Of a DNA stretch of 64,000 bases, positions 37,020 through 46,592 are shown in pieces. Position numbers and translations under genes: made by a program. The DNA is taken from contig OZ244590.1 of NCBI GenBank assembly GCA_965218205.1, positions 1,240,001-1,304,000 of the forward strand. Reading direction: 5' to 3'. This stretch comes from CBDDCA01 sp965218205 (GTDB lineage: Bacteria > Spirochaetota > Spirochaetia > WTKD01 > G963693115). The notes under the pieces were generated by a model. It was given only the letters and a program-made list of their open reading frames with translations, had not been told where the DNA came from and did no database searches. How positions within the stretch are numbered: the stretch's first letter is position 1; each line of letters begins with the position of its first letter.

Positions 37020-37622
37020 CTATATGAGAGTGAGGAGTAATTCGTTTACTCTTTCCCAGTTTATAATAGAAAAGAACGCTTCTATATAATCAGGCCTTTT
37101 GTTTTGATACCGTAAGTAATATGCATGTTCCCATACATCTAATCCTAAAATAGGAGTAGCTCCTTGCATATAAGGAGAATCTTGATTAGCAGTACTGGTA
37201 ATCAAGAGATTAGCATCTTTAACAATGAGCCATGCCCATCCACTCCCAAACCGAGTTGCAGCAGCAGTAGAAAACTGAGACTTAAAGTCCTCAAAAGATC
37301 CAAAAGCTTCATTTATCTTATTTACTATCTGCCCCGACGGCTTCTGTTTATCAGGACTGAGGATAGTCCAAAAAAGAGAATGATTTGCATGTCCTCCACC
37401 ATTATTGATTACTGCAGAACGAATACCTTCGTCTACACTATCTATATTTTTGAGGATATCCTCTATTGCTTCATTTTCCCACTTTGTTCCCTCCACTGCT
37501 GCGTTAAGTTTAGCAACATATCCAGCATGGTGTTTTCCATGATGAATTTCCATTGTCTTCGCATCAATATGAGGCTCTAAAGCATCAAAAGAATATGATA
37601 AATTAGGTAACATAAATGGCAT
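37020..37622 (-). CDS. sodA: Superoxide dismutase (Mn/Fe type, probably Mn)
   Basis: A 200-residue enzyme of normal length. The N-terminal helical hairpin has EIHHGKHHAGYVAKLN, then NNGGGHANHSLFW. The C-terminal domain has FGSGWAWLIVK and DVWEHAYYLRYQNKRPDYI with the Asp and His metal ligands. A glutamine in the TANQDSP segment favours a manganese or cambialistic enzyme over the iron form. It has GGAGGG before the ATG. Cytoplasmic, no signal peptide. Confidence 0.95.
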   Translation of the reverse strand: MPFMLPNLSYSFDALEPHIDAKTMEIHHGKHHAGYVAKLNAAVEGTKWENEAIEDILKNIDSVDEGIRSAVINNGGGHANHSLFWTILSPDKQKPSGQIVNKINEAFGSFEDFKSQFSTAAATRFGSGWAWLIVKDANLLITSTANQDSPYMQGATPILGLDVWEHAYYLRYQNKRPDYIEAFFSIINWERVNELLLTLI

Positions 37623-37725
37623 ATAACCCTCCTAAAGTTTATATTGTTTATTTCAATTATAGCAAAAATACACAATTTAGTAATAGCATTTTATATATTT
37701 TTTTTCATTACAAACTGTATAAAAA

Positions 37726-38841
37726 TTACACTACTATTCTTTCTATGGAAGAAGATATAGTACAAATAAGCTCATAAGGAATACTCCCCGAAACTCTTGC
37801 TTGCTCCTCTACTCTTACTGTATCACCTCCCCAAAACACTACTTCGTCTCCTGCTTTTACAAGATCATCTCCTACATCAACCATACACATATCCATTGTG
37901 ATATTTCCTACTATTGGATATAACACATTGTTGATGCTCACCTTTGCTCTATTGCTTAATGCCTTTAACAAACCTTTCCCGTATCCCATGTTTATTACTG
38001 CTATATTTGTATCTTTTGTTGTTTTGTAGAGAGAACCATACGAAATGCCATGATTGGCAGGGTATCGTGCCACTCTACTTACATAACTTATGAGCTTCAT
38101 TGCAGGTTTAATATGTAACTGGTGTTTTATATCTCTCTCCGAAGCGTACGAACCATATAACAAAATACCAGGACGAAGCATATCAAAATAAGATTGAGAC
38201 TGCCACACTAATGCACCACTATTTGCTGTATGCTCAATCAGAGGAGCATGGAGAGGGAGATACTTATACATTATTTTCTTAAAATAGGCATATCGCTCTA
38301 ATTGTTGCTGTGTAACAGTATCATCTTCAGACTGCGAAAAATGGGTACTCAACCCAACAACATGAATATAATTACTTGATTGTAATAGTAAACAAAATGC
38401 TTGTATGTCTTTTTCAAGTAAGCCTAGTCGCCCCATACCCGTATCTAGTTGTATGTGTATTGATACTTTTTTCTGAAGTAGTGATGAATAATAGAGTATG
38501 TCTTTTAAGTATTGTATATCACCAACCATAAGCTCACAGTTATGATTTATTGCCAGCTGTACATCCTGTTTTATTTGTTGAGTATACAGTAATATTTTTG
38601 GAGTGTACTGCCATCCTTGTATCACCTGTTGTATAGTACTCGCTTCTTCGACTGAAGAAATACCAAAATACTCTATATGCTGATCCTTGACTATATGTAC
38701 TATATTTGCAGTACCATGCCCATATGCATCAGATTTTATAGTAAGACATAATTTTTTTGAAGCTCCTATGTACTGACGAATAGCACTGATATTATGAAGA
38801 ATATTATTTTTGATGATATAAATCTTTGGAGCATAAAACAT
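37726..38841 (-). CDS. alr: Alanine racemase
   Basis: A 371-residue PLP enzyme making D-Ala for peptidoglycan. The PLP Lys is in LTIKSDAYGHG, and the catalytic Tyr segment is in GISYGSLYKT. VDVGDDLVKAGDEVVFWG closes the C-terminal domain with NITMDMCMVDVG. It lies downstream of the D-Ala-D-Ala carboxypeptidase gene on the same strand. Confidence 0.95.
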   Translation of the reverse strand: MFYAPKIYIIKNNILHNISAIRQYIGASKKLCLTIKSDAYGHGTANIVHIVKDQHIEYFGISSVEEASTIQQVIQGWQYTPKILLYTQQIKQDVQLAINHNCELMVGDIQYLKDILYYSSLLQKKVSIHIQLDTGMGRLGLLEKDIQAFCLLLQSSNYIHVVGLSTHFSQSEDDTVTQQQLERYAYFKKIMYKYLPLHAPLIEHTANSGALVWQSQSYFDMLRPGILLYGSYASERDIKHQLHIKPAMKLISYVSRVARYPANHGISYGSLYKTTKDTNIAVINMGYGKGLLKALSNRAKVSINNVLYPIVGNITMDMCMVDVGDDLVKAGDEVVFWGGDTVRVEEQARVSGSIPYELICTISSSIERIVV

Positions 38842-38960
38842 AACAATACATATATTGAAAATACATTAGTATTTTATATTATTATACAGCATTCTTTTAT
38901 CTCGTACAGAACATAGCCTTACATATATATTTTATAATGTACAGTGTCGTATCTTTGTTA

Positions 38961-40232
38961 CTACTTAAACAATACCAAGAAACGATGCCATAGTACTTTT
39001 AGTATATTTGCTTTTTCTACTGCAGACTCAGTATACAATTCTTTTTCCATAATGTTTATACTTCTTTCTTTATTATGTACCGAATACACTACAGAAGCCA
39101 ATGCTGTGTTTTTTTCTATAGGAGCAAATATATGCTGTGCATCCGAATGATACTGTATGCGTTTCTGTATGGTATTCACCCATAGAGCAGGAACACTGAG
39201 TATAGTAGCATCAGCTCTCATTTCTACTGTGTTCTTTTTTGCTCCCCATACTGGCACACTCTCCTCTATTGCAGGAAACTGTATCAATGAAAATACAGCA
39301 TAGGCAAAATCAATTAACGCTATTGATTCTTGACTACGTAACTGTATTCCTTTGCTAATACTCTCTGCTTGTATCCCTAACACTATAGCAAGCACTCTTC
39401 TCTTTTCTTTTTCTGCACTTGTTATCAAATTAAACCCTGCTGCACCAGTATACCCTGTTTTTAGTCCATCCACATATGTATGTGTTTCAAGTAATCTATT
39501 AGTACTTTTACGATCCTGTTTCCAAAAAAAAGTACTTTGCGATGTATACGATACAATATCAAACTCCGAATGAGAGAGTATATATTGTGACAATAATGCT
39601 ATATCTTCTGCTGTACTTCTATTTTTTTCTGATAATCCTGTAGGATCATCATAGTAAGTATTATGTAACCCTAATGCTTTTGCTTTAGCATTCATTGCTA
39701 GCACAAACTTTTCTACAGAGCCTGCTACTATATGTGCAAGGTATAGTGCAGCATCATTCCCTGAGACAACCAATAGGCCATTCAATAGCTCTTTTCCTGA
39801 AGGAGTATCTCCTACTACTAAGCCCATACGTGAAGCATCGTATGGCAACGATGCAAACGATTCTGCACTCATAACAGGATACTGCATATCCAAAGAAAAC
39901 GCATGTTGCTTACTGCTTTCAAGTACTATCACAGCTGTCATCAATTTTGTCAATGAAGCTATACTTCGTACCTGTCTATGATTTTTTTTTAGTAATACTT
40001 GATTATTTGCACCTTCCAATAACAAATAGCTTTCTGCAGTGATGACAGTAGAAAGTACGGGATATTCAACATTATTACTCCATATAGGATACACGAGGGC
40101 ATCAACTTGTATATGATCATCTGATTGTGCAGAGAGATTCCCTATATTCAAAAAAAATATAAGCACTATGATACCTACACCATACAATAGAGTTCTGTGC
40201 TTTACCCATGTAACAACAGAGAATGCTTTCAT
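38961..40232 (-). CDS. D-alanyl-D-alanine carboxypeptidase (penicillin-binding protein, S11 type)
   Basis: A 423-residue exported enzyme that trims D-Ala from peptidoglycan stems. An N-terminal hydrophobic segment (residues 14-32) is a signal or anchor. The active-site motifs are SIASLTKLM (SxxK), VSGNDAA (SGN) and GLKTGYTGAAG (KTG). A C-terminal beta domain and a basic/hydrophobic tail follow. It lies upstream of alr on the same strand. Confidence 0.93.
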   Translation of the reverse strand: MKAFSVVTWVKHRTLLYGVGIIVLIFFLNIGNLSAQSDDHIQVDALVYPIWSNNVEYPVLSTVITAESYLLLEGANNQVLLKKNHRQVRSIASLTKLMTAVIVLESSKQHAFSLDMQYPVMSAESFASLPYDASRMGLVVGDTPSGKELLNGLLVVSGNDAALYLAHIVAGSVEKFVLAMNAKAKALGLHNTYYDDPTGLSEKNRSTAEDIALLSQYILSHSEFDIVSYTSQSTFFWKQDRKSTNRLLETHTYVDGLKTGYTGAAGFNLITSAEKEKRRVLAIVLGIQAESISKGIQLRSQESIALIDFAYAVFSLIQFPAIEESVPVWGAKKNTVEMRADATILSVPALWVNTIQKRIQYHSDAQHIFAPIEKNTALASVVYSVHNKERSINIMEKELYTESAVEKANILKVLWHRFLVLFK

Positions 40233-40289
40233 ATATACTTCCTTTATACTATTTTTAGACTATCATACTACTTATGCTATGCTACAACA

Positions 40290-41600
40290 TCATTCCAGTA
40301 TTGTTATCTCTACTCGCCTATTTTTTCCACGCCCTTCTTTTGTATCATTACTTGCAACTGGTTTTTCTGAACCATATCCTTGTAAATCAAAATAGCTATC
40401 GTCCCATCCCAACTCATTCTGTAAATATTCTTTTACTACCCTTGCTCTTTGCACACTTAATTTCTTTTGTGTCGAAATACTTCCTACATCAGCGGTATGA
40501 CCTTCAATTAAAAGGTTTCGTGGAGCATATTTTTTAAGCACAGACACAATAGAATTAAGCATAGTAGCAAGCGAGTCTACAGGAATATCAGTATTAGGAT
40601 AGAACAATATATCTTCAAAAGATACTTGTATTCCTTTCTCATTTCTTTGTACTAACGATGTTGTATCTTGTACACGCTCTGATGTCTCAACAGTATCTTC
40701 CAGTGCTTCTCTCAACTCATTTTCTATACGAGGCAACACTGTTGTATCGGTAGATTTTGTAGAACCAATAGGAAATACCTTAGAGGTAACTGTACCTTCT
40801 ACTTGTATATTTTGTGTATCCTGCATGCCATTATATATAAAATACATGATATAGTCTTCTGTATAAAATTCTGGACGATGATATAGATCGTTCCACCACA
40901 TAAAAATTTCAAAAGAAGCATTTATACGAACAAAAGACACATCTCTCCTTTGTTGCTCTGGAGGATAGACATAATCATCAATAGTATATTGTATAAAAAA
41001 CACAGGCAATTCTATCCCTGTATCTTTATTATCAGAAAAATAGCTTTGAGGAAGACTGTCATATCCAGCATAGGAATAGTGTATTTTAATTGGGATAGGA
41101 ACTTTTTGATTCATAATAGGAATACTAAGATATTCAACACTATCTCCTTTCCATGTATCTCCTTTTTGTATTGTAGTCTCAAGAAATACTGGAACATCCT
41201 TTACAAAACTTATATTTTTATCGCCATTGGTACTTACTCTAAACCCTTGCTTATTGATTGTATACTGGTACTCATAACTGGAAGTCTTTATTCCTTTTTC
41301 AAAAAACTCAGTGTTTCCATGTATAGATACTGTATCTGCTAATCGCTGAGTAATAGTAATAAAAATAGTATTCTGTAATACATTATCTACCAGTATCAAG
41401 GCATCGTTCTGATATACTGTTTGTGTGTTTTTTGATTCTATACGATACATATCGCTATCAGAAAAATCAAAAAAGAACACTTGTTTTTTTTCTGAATTCT
41501 GACTATTATTTTGAAGAGGTTGCTGAGAATACAATAAAAAACCATTTATTAGTAATATGTATACAGTAAAGAAAAAAAACGAATATTGACGATAACTCAT
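40290..41600 (-). CDS. OmpA-family protein
   Basis: A 436-residue exported protein. Residues 5-22 are a signal segment. The middle is a beta-rich region I do not recognise. Residues 320-435 are an OmpA peptidoglycan-binding domain: ILFYPNTDIP, LLIEGHTADVGS, LSVQRARVVKEYL, LQGYGSEKPVASN and GRGKNRRVEI. It probably links the outer membrane or periplasm to the wall. It diverges from the small gene at 41635. Confidence 0.9.
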   Translation of the reverse strand: MSYRQYSFFFFTVYILLINGFLLYSQQPLQNNSQNSEKKQVFFFDFSDSDMYRIESKNTQTVYQNDALILVDNVLQNTIFITITQRLADTVSIHGNTEFFEKGIKTSSYEYQYTINKQGFRVSTNGDKNISFVKDVPVFLETTIQKGDTWKGDSVEYLSIPIMNQKVPIPIKIHYSYAGYDSLPQSYFSDNKDTGIELPVFFIQYTIDDYVYPPEQQRRDVSFVRINASFEIFMWWNDLYHRPEFYTEDYIMYFIYNGMQDTQNIQVEGTVTSKVFPIGSTKSTDTTVLPRIENELREALEDTVETSERVQDTTSLVQRNEKGIQVSFEDILFYPNTDIPVDSLATMLNSIVSVLKKYAPRNLLIEGHTADVGSISTQKKLSVQRARVVKEYLQNELGWDDSYFDLQGYGSEKPVASNDTKEGRGKNRRVEITILE

Positions 41601-41634
41601 ATTATAAAGTATAATAGAAAACTAAAGGAGTAGC

Positions 41635-42144
41635 ATGGGAAAATACAAACATATTGATAATGCAGAATTTTTAGAAAAACAGCTAAAAAATATTGTCAAA
41701 GAAGTACAAGAGATAGAGGATCCTCATATCATCACAGAATACAAGCAATTTTTTAAGGAACACGTAAGCCTGTTTAGACGTAATTTTGTTGCGGCATATA
41801 TCATCAAAAAATTCTTACATGACAATGCCACACATACTACAAAAAAACAGAAAAAATACATACCTCCATCAGATCGTTCTTTCAATAAAAAATACAATAA
41901 CACAGAGCCTCAACAGAAACATAGAAAGGTAATATTAAAAAACATTTCACAACATCAATGTACAAAAGAAGAGCTTCTCACCTTTTTAAGCTCTATTGAT
42001 GGCGTTGAAAAGAAAGATATTACACATATTACACTACAAGAAACAAAAACATTGGTATCCATTGCCCAACCAGCATTGAAGGCATTGACTAAAGGAATAA
42101 AAAACAAACCTTTTAAGAACAAAAAGATTTATTATAGCTACTAA
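41635..42144 (+). CDS. Small protein with a DbpA-like RNA-binding domain
   Basis: A 169-residue basic protein. Residues 1-70 are helical and unrecognised, and residues 70-100 are Lys/Asn/Gln-rich. Residues 105-166 (TKEELLTFLSSIDGVEKKDI, then a beta strand and KALTKGIKNKPFKNKKIYYS) resemble the RRM-like domain at the end of DbpA helicases, including the lead-in to a final basic strand. It has AAAGGAG before the ATG. A role in ribosome or RNA metabolism is inferred. Confidence 0.6.
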   Translation: MGKYKHIDNAEFLEKQLKNIVKEVQEIEDPHIITEYKQFFKEHVSLFRRNFVAAYIIKKFLHDNATHTTKKQKKYIPPSDRSFNKKYNNTEPQQKHRKVILKNISQHQCTKEELLTFLSSIDGVEKKDITHITLQETKTLVSIAQPALKALTKGIKNKPFKNKKIYYSY

Positions 42145-42174
42145 CATGTATCATGGCACAGAATACAAGTACAG

Positions 42175-42582
42175 CTACTGTTTTGTATCAATAACAATCC
42201 CTTTTAGTGATTCTTCACTGATGACAGATTGAGAATAATGTGTATCGCTAAATGTTGACATTGTTTTGAGAAGTGAAACTTTGTTTTGTACATCTCCTTG
42301 TTCCCCACTTACCATTTTCTGAATATGATTTCTCAATACATTCTGTTGCTGTGCATGAAGTGAAGCTATAAGAGAATTCATTGCTATTGCTTTTTGCATG
42401 CTCATGCCATTTTTAGAATAACTTCCTCTGACATACCGCAAATTAAGATCTGTAAGCCCAGCCCCTCGTATGTTTACTGTAATTTTCTTACTTGCTATTC
42501 CTTCGTTTGTTTGCAATAGATGTTTCAATTTATAATACCCAACATTGTTGGCATGTGATATATTTTGAAGTGATTGCAGCAT
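42175..42582 (-). CDS. Conserved-looking small protein of unknown function
   Basis: A 135-residue soluble protein without signal peptide or membrane segment. A short beta segment (KKITVNIRGAGLTDLNLRYV) is followed by a long helix containing MQKAIAMNSLIASLHAQQQN. It has AGGAG before the ATG. It is divergent from infA and converges with the DbpA-like gene. I do not recognise it. Confidence 0.6.
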   Translation of the reverse strand: MLQSLQNISHANNVGYYKLKHLLQTNEGIASKKITVNIRGAGLTDLNLRYVRGSYSKNGMSMQKAIAMNSLIASLHAQQQNVLRNHIQKMVSGEQGDVQNKVSLLKTMSTFSDTHYSQSVISEESLKGIVIDTKQ

Positions 42583-42610
42583 ATACTACTCCTGCTTTAA
42601 GTGTCGACTA

Positions 42611-42639
42611 TTGAAAAAAAAACTCAAGTAGTATATAAT
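42611..42639 (+). promoter_or_regulatory. Strong promoter placed directly before the infA start
   Basis: TTGAAA (42611-42616) and TATAAT (42634-42639) are 17 bases apart. The infA ATG begins at 42647, only 7 bases beyond the -10 box, where transcription should start. No Shine-Dalgarno sequence lies between. Confidence 0.75.
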
Positions 42640-42646
42640 TCAGAAT

Positions 42647-42865
42647 ATGGCAAAAGAAGATGTAATAGAAACTGAAGGCGTGGTCAAAAAATCTCTTCCA
42701 AATACTATGTTTAAGGTTGAATTAAAAAATGGTCATGAAATTCTCGCACATTTAAGTGGCAAAATGAGAAATAATTATATACGTATTGTTCCCGGAGACA
42801 CAGTAAAAGTAACCTTATCCCCGTATGATCTCAGTAAAGGAAGAATTACATTTCGCGAAAGGTGA
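42647..42865 (+). CDS. infA: Translation initiation factor IF-1
   Basis: A 72-residue S1-like OB-fold protein of exact family length: MAKEDVIETEGVVKKSLPNT, then GHEILAHLSGKMRNNYIRI, PGDTVKVTLSPYDLSKGRI and TFRER. The ATG lies at the expected transcription start of the promoter at 42611-42639, so the mRNA is probably leaderless. It converges with the Bat cluster. Confidence 0.97.
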   Translation: MAKEDVIETEGVVKKSLPNTMFKVELKNGHEILAHLSGKMRNNYIRIVPGDTVKVTLSPYDLSKGRITFRER

Positions 42866-42940
42866 AAAATGAAAGATGATATTGTAAATTGATATTGTAT
42901 AATATAGCACAATATAATACGCTCTTTTCCTTTTATGCTT

Positions 42941-43636
42941 CTACCATTGTGGCAACGATGGATTACGAATTTCATCTGATACCGTAAGAAAAAATGTGTT
43001 GGTTTGTTTAATTGTTTCAAGATTTATAGGAACATCTTGTTCAACACCAGTTTCGCTTTGAAAATTGCTCAGCTCTTTGTCCTGTACTTGCTTAAAAACA
43101 TCTGCGTAGTTACTCACTATTTCATAATTGATACGATGAATATTGTTAGGGTACAATATCAGCAGATCCCAAAAATAGGCAGCTGCCATACTGTACTCTT
43201 TTTCTAATAGATACAGTTCCCCTAACAATGCTAATACTTTTTTTCGAAGCCCTTTACGTATGGTATTGTCCAATAAGCGTGTAAGCACATTCTTTGCTTG
43301 TTCACTATCATGTTCTGCTAGTTGTACGGCTTTATAGTAAGTGGTATAGTTCTTAAAAATTGATAAAGGGAACAATTTTCTTTCATCTTGTTTTTCTTGA
43401 TCAATACCATATGTATCTGTGCTATATGTATCTGTATTGGCTTTTCCTGTTAGTATAGTATATATAAACATATAGTCAGGAGGAAAGAGTATACATATAC
43501 CTGTTAGTATTCCTATAAAGATATATAAAAAAAGATTTTTTTTCTTCTGATTTTTATGTTTCTGTGCAGTCTTTTTCTTATTGATATGCTGCAAAATAGT
43601 AGATCGTAGTTCCATCCTGTTCCTCATTAGTATCAT
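42941..43636 (-). CDS. BatC-like TPR protein
   Basis: A 231-residue protein with an N-terminal membrane anchor (about residues 30-55) and TPR-like helices further on (LLDNTIRKGLRKKVLALLGE, LLEKEYSMAAAYFWDLLILY). It is the last gene of the Bat cluster, 4 bases after BatB, and corresponds in position to BatC of other spirochaetes and Bacteroidota. Confidence 0.7.
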   Translation of the reverse strand: MILMRNRMELRSTILQHINKKKTAQKHKNQKKKNLFLYIFIGILTGICILFPPDYMFIYTILTGKANTDTYSTDTYGIDQEKQDERKLFPLSIFKNYTTYYKAVQLAEHDSEQAKNVLTRLLDNTIRKGLRKKVLALLGELYLLEKEYSMAAAYFWDLLILYPNNIHRINYEIVSNYADVFKQVQDKELSNFQSETGVEQDVPINLETIKQTNTFFLTVSDEIRNPSLPQW

Positions 43637-43640
43637 TATA

Positions 43641-44606
43641 TTAGTTTTCTAGTAATATATATCCTAGTAATACTATGGCAACACAAAAACTGATAAGCCA
43701 TGATACAAAATCATACTGCACAGTAGCCTTCGATGCTGTAGGTACAGTAAGAGATTGCTGAGCCTCTACATATTCGGCATTAAGCGTTTGAGCAATTTCT
43801 TTTGCTACGGTTGGCTGAGCAGTGGAATATGCCACATTGCCCTCTGTGTTCCTTATAGGTACACCTTCTATAGTACGTACTATCTGTGCTGTCTCAGAAC
43901 CAACAAATACACAGAATATTGTATCATAATATTCTGTCAGTGTTCTAAAACGTAGCGCATTTACTTTTGTATGACTTTCCCAATCGGATAGTATTACAAC
44001 ATTTCCATGTGCTGGAAATAGTCCTTCAGCACTCCTTTGTTCCATCTGATAAAAAAGCTGTGCTATATCACTAGAACCTTGTATGAGAGGAGCTTTCATT
44101 ATGCTATCAAGCGTATTAAATAAAAAAGCAGTATCACTCGTAAAAGGAATTACTTGCACAAGCGTATCAGTAAAAACAGAGAGAGCAAATTGGGTATTGT
44201 TGTCTGCTGTAGTTTGTACTGTAGTTTTTGCTGTATTCTTTACTGTATTTTTTATAAGGGCAATAGCTTTGGCAATCCTGGTATCATCTGTTTCATGCAC
44301 ATACATGCTCAACGAGACATCTAATATAAAATGAATATATGTATCTGTGTTTTGTGCCTCTTGTGTAACAGCAGTATTATTTACCTTTCCTGCAGGATAT
44401 AAGATATAGAGTAAGATTCCCAGTGCCATACTATTTATGAGTATATACTTAAAAAGAAATCCTCTTTGTATGTTATAATGCTGTAAAAATTGCAAGGTAT
44501 ATATTTGTAATAAAAAAGCCTTTTTTCGTTTATACAAGCTCCATGTATACCATAGCAGAGGCAACATAAGTAACAAAGAATAATTTTGCAAATAAAAAAA
44601 CGTCAT
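43641..44606 (-). CDS. BatB-like von Willebrand A-domain membrane protein
   Basis: A 321-residue protein. Membrane segments lie at residues 5-20, 48-68 and the C-terminus (SWLISFCVAIVLLGYIL). The vWA domain between has the MIDAS motif DVSLS in FILDVSLSMYVHETDD and later VVILSDWESH. It overlaps batA by 4 bases and is followed by the TPR gene. Confidence 0.85.
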   Translation of the reverse strand: MTFFYLQNYSLLLMLPLLWYTWSLYKRKKAFLLQIYTLQFLQHYNIQRGFLFKYILINSMALGILLYILYPAGKVNNTAVTQEAQNTDTYIHFILDVSLSMYVHETDDTRIAKAIALIKNTVKNTAKTTVQTTADNNTQFALSVFTDTLVQVIPFTSDTAFLFNTLDSIMKAPLIQGSSDIAQLFYQMEQRSAEGLFPAHGNVVILSDWESHTKVNALRFRTLTEYYDTIFCVFVGSETAQIVRTIEGVPIRNTEGNVAYSTAQPTVAKEIAQTLNAEYVEAQQSLTVPTASKATVQYDFVSWLISFCVAIVLLGYILLEN

Positions 44607-45604
44607 ATAGCCCTTAAAAATACAAGTTTAATAACCGCTGCTCCACATACCATAAATACAGCAATAAAAAATAGTACGCGTGAGATATCCCTATAATCTG
44701 TTGTAGTAACATACGAGCTATTACTTACCACATTATAATAAATAGTAGAAAAAAATTCTCTCAGCTCTGCTTTTGATTTAGTCTGTTGATATTCTGCTTG
44801 TATTTTTTCTGAAAAAGGAAGCAATATATTAGTATTCACAGGCTCAATGTTTCCTATATGAGTGAGTTCATCATTAGGAGAAGTATATACAAAATCAGAT
44901 GCTTCGTTTGTGCCAACATGCGCAATACTAAGCATAAGCGGACTACTGTTGATAACTTTTTCTGCACTCTGCATAGTGTTTATTCCACTGTTTTGAAGTC
45001 CATCACTAATAATAACAAGGCGTCTTTTCTCAGATTGTATTACAGACAGTAGTTTCTGTGCAAAAATAACTGCATCAGAAAAAGCAGTCCCTTCTCCCAT
45101 TTGCCCTAGCCTAATAGAATGTATTGCTTCTTTAATAAAACGGTAATCAGTAGTAAAAGGAACAATAGTACTCACATAATCAGAGAAAGCGACTACTGCA
45201 ATATTAGCTTGTATATCTCTCTCTAAAAAAACTTGTAATTCTTCTTTTACTGCATCCCATCGCGATTGATTATCTATATCTCTTACTGACATACTGGGAG
45301 AAATATCAAGTAAGAGCAAAATATGTACCGTAGTATCATCTTTTATCTTTCTTACATACGATAGTCTTGGCTGTAAAGAAGCAAATAGAAAGAACAAAAA
45401 AGCTAACAGCAATAAAGAAAAAAATAGCTTGTACAAAATTCGCAAATATAAGGGACTATTTAATGAATAATAATGTAGCTTTGTAATAAAACGAAGACGA
45501 TATTGCCTACTATGCTTTCTAATATAGATACATACTATACCTACAAAAAAAAGAGCAAGAGGCCATAATCTCATCATTTCTATTTGAGTATTATAAAACT
45601 GCAT
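44603..45604 (-). CDS. BatA-like von Willebrand A-domain membrane protein
   Basis: A 333-residue protein with N-terminal membrane segments (LWPLALFFVGIVCIYI and another at 58-77) and a C-terminal one. The vWA domain has a full MIDAS motif in LLLDISPSMSVRD, a Thr in PFTTDYRF and RLVIISDGLQNSG. It lies between the transmembrane Bat gene and BatB. Confidence 0.88.
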   Translation of the reverse strand: MQFYNTQIEMMRLWPLALFFVGIVCIYIRKHSRQYRLRFITKLHYYSLNSPLYLRILYKLFFSLLLLAFLFFLFASLQPRLSYVRKIKDDTTVHILLLLDISPSMSVRDIDNQSRWDAVKEELQVFLERDIQANIAVVAFSDYVSTIVPFTTDYRFIKEAIHSIRLGQMGEGTAFSDAVIFAQKLLSVIQSEKRRLVIISDGLQNSGINTMQSAEKVINSSPLMLSIAHVGTNEASDFVYTSPNDELTHIGNIEPVNTNILLPFSEKIQAEYQQTKSKAELREFFSTIYYNVVSNSSYVTTTDYRDISRVLFFIAVFMVCGAAVIKLVFLRAI

Positions 45605-45605
45605 A

Positions 45606-46592
45606 CTATCTGATACACTCTATACACATATTTGTTGATAAAGATTGTGTTATAGAAGAATGTTTATGTCTTATCTCATAAGAAAATTTTTTACATTTTT
45701 CTAATAATTGTAATAAAAATTGACAATGTCTTTTTCTTACCTCTAAGGGATAATGAAGCGTTCCATATTCTGCTTCATACATAACAAAGAAAAAGTCATG
45801 TAACTGTGATATAAAATACTGCTCTGTAATCTGTAGCTTGTCTAATAGTAAGCTCTCTATTTCAGCGTATGTCATAGAGTTGGCATACGAGACTCCTAAT
45901 AAAAACTGTAATCTTTTCCGTAAGATAGTATCGAGCGTTCTGTACAATTCTTTTGTGGTACATGTTACTCTCATGTTTGGGCTTCCTATTCTATTAAGAA
46001 TTTTGAGCATTTTTTTTGTCTCATACACACTGTACAGGTGACTTATATAATTACGAATATGTGTCCCCCATCTTTTCAATAAAGATGACATATTCCAAAC
46101 AATGCGTATTAACAGTACTATAGCATATACAAACACAATAATACTCACTATCCCATATGCTATCATTCCTATTGGTTTTCCTGCAAGGAAAGATGTATAG
46201 CTACTAGTATCTTCGATACTAGATATTACTGTAACAACTGGCAAGGGAATTTTATAGTTATTTTCATAAATAACAGGAAGATGTATTGTCCCACTTTTTT
46301 TTATCCTAAGACTCACTTCAATGTATTGTTTTCTCTGGACAATACGTCTTTGAATATGTATAAACTCTACTGTATTTGTATTTGTGTAAGAATAATCATG
46401 CCTTAATACACGCAAGCTAAAGTCTTCGGTAATGGCAATACGGATAACAAGCGTCTCTCCTACCTTAGGCAACACAGGTTGCAAAGAGTCAACAGAACTA
46501 GAGAGAATAGTGGCTTGTGCTGCTGATATGTGCATTGTCAACAACAATACAATCAAGTAATAAGTCTGTTTCATAGTATATATCATTTTCAT
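45606..46592 (-). CDS. Bat-cluster exported protein with one membrane segment
   Basis: A 328-residue protein. A signal peptide (residues 9-27, ending in AAQA) precedes a short beta-rich periplasmic domain of about 120 residues. A membrane segment at about 143-165 and a helical cytoplasmic domain follow. Similar genes occupy this slot, between DUF58 and BatA, in spirochaete Bat loci. It overlaps the DUF58 gene by 4 bases. Confidence 0.75.
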   Translation of the reverse strand: MKMIYTMKQTYYLIVLLLTMHISAAQATILSSSVDSLQPVLPKVGETLVIRIAITEDFSLRVLRHDYSYTNTNTVEFIHIQRRIVQRKQYIEVSLRIKKSGTIHLPVIYENNYKIPLPVVTVISSIEDTSSYTSFLAGKPIGMIAYGIVSIIVFVYAIVLLIRIVWNMSSLLKRWGTHIRNYISHLYSVYETKKMLKILNRIGSPNMRVTCTTKELYRTLDTILRKRLQFLLGVSYANSMTYAEIESLLLDKLQITEQYFISQLHDFFFVMYEAEYGTLHYPLEVRKRHCQFLLQLLEKCKKFSYEIRHKHSSITQSLSTNMCIECIR

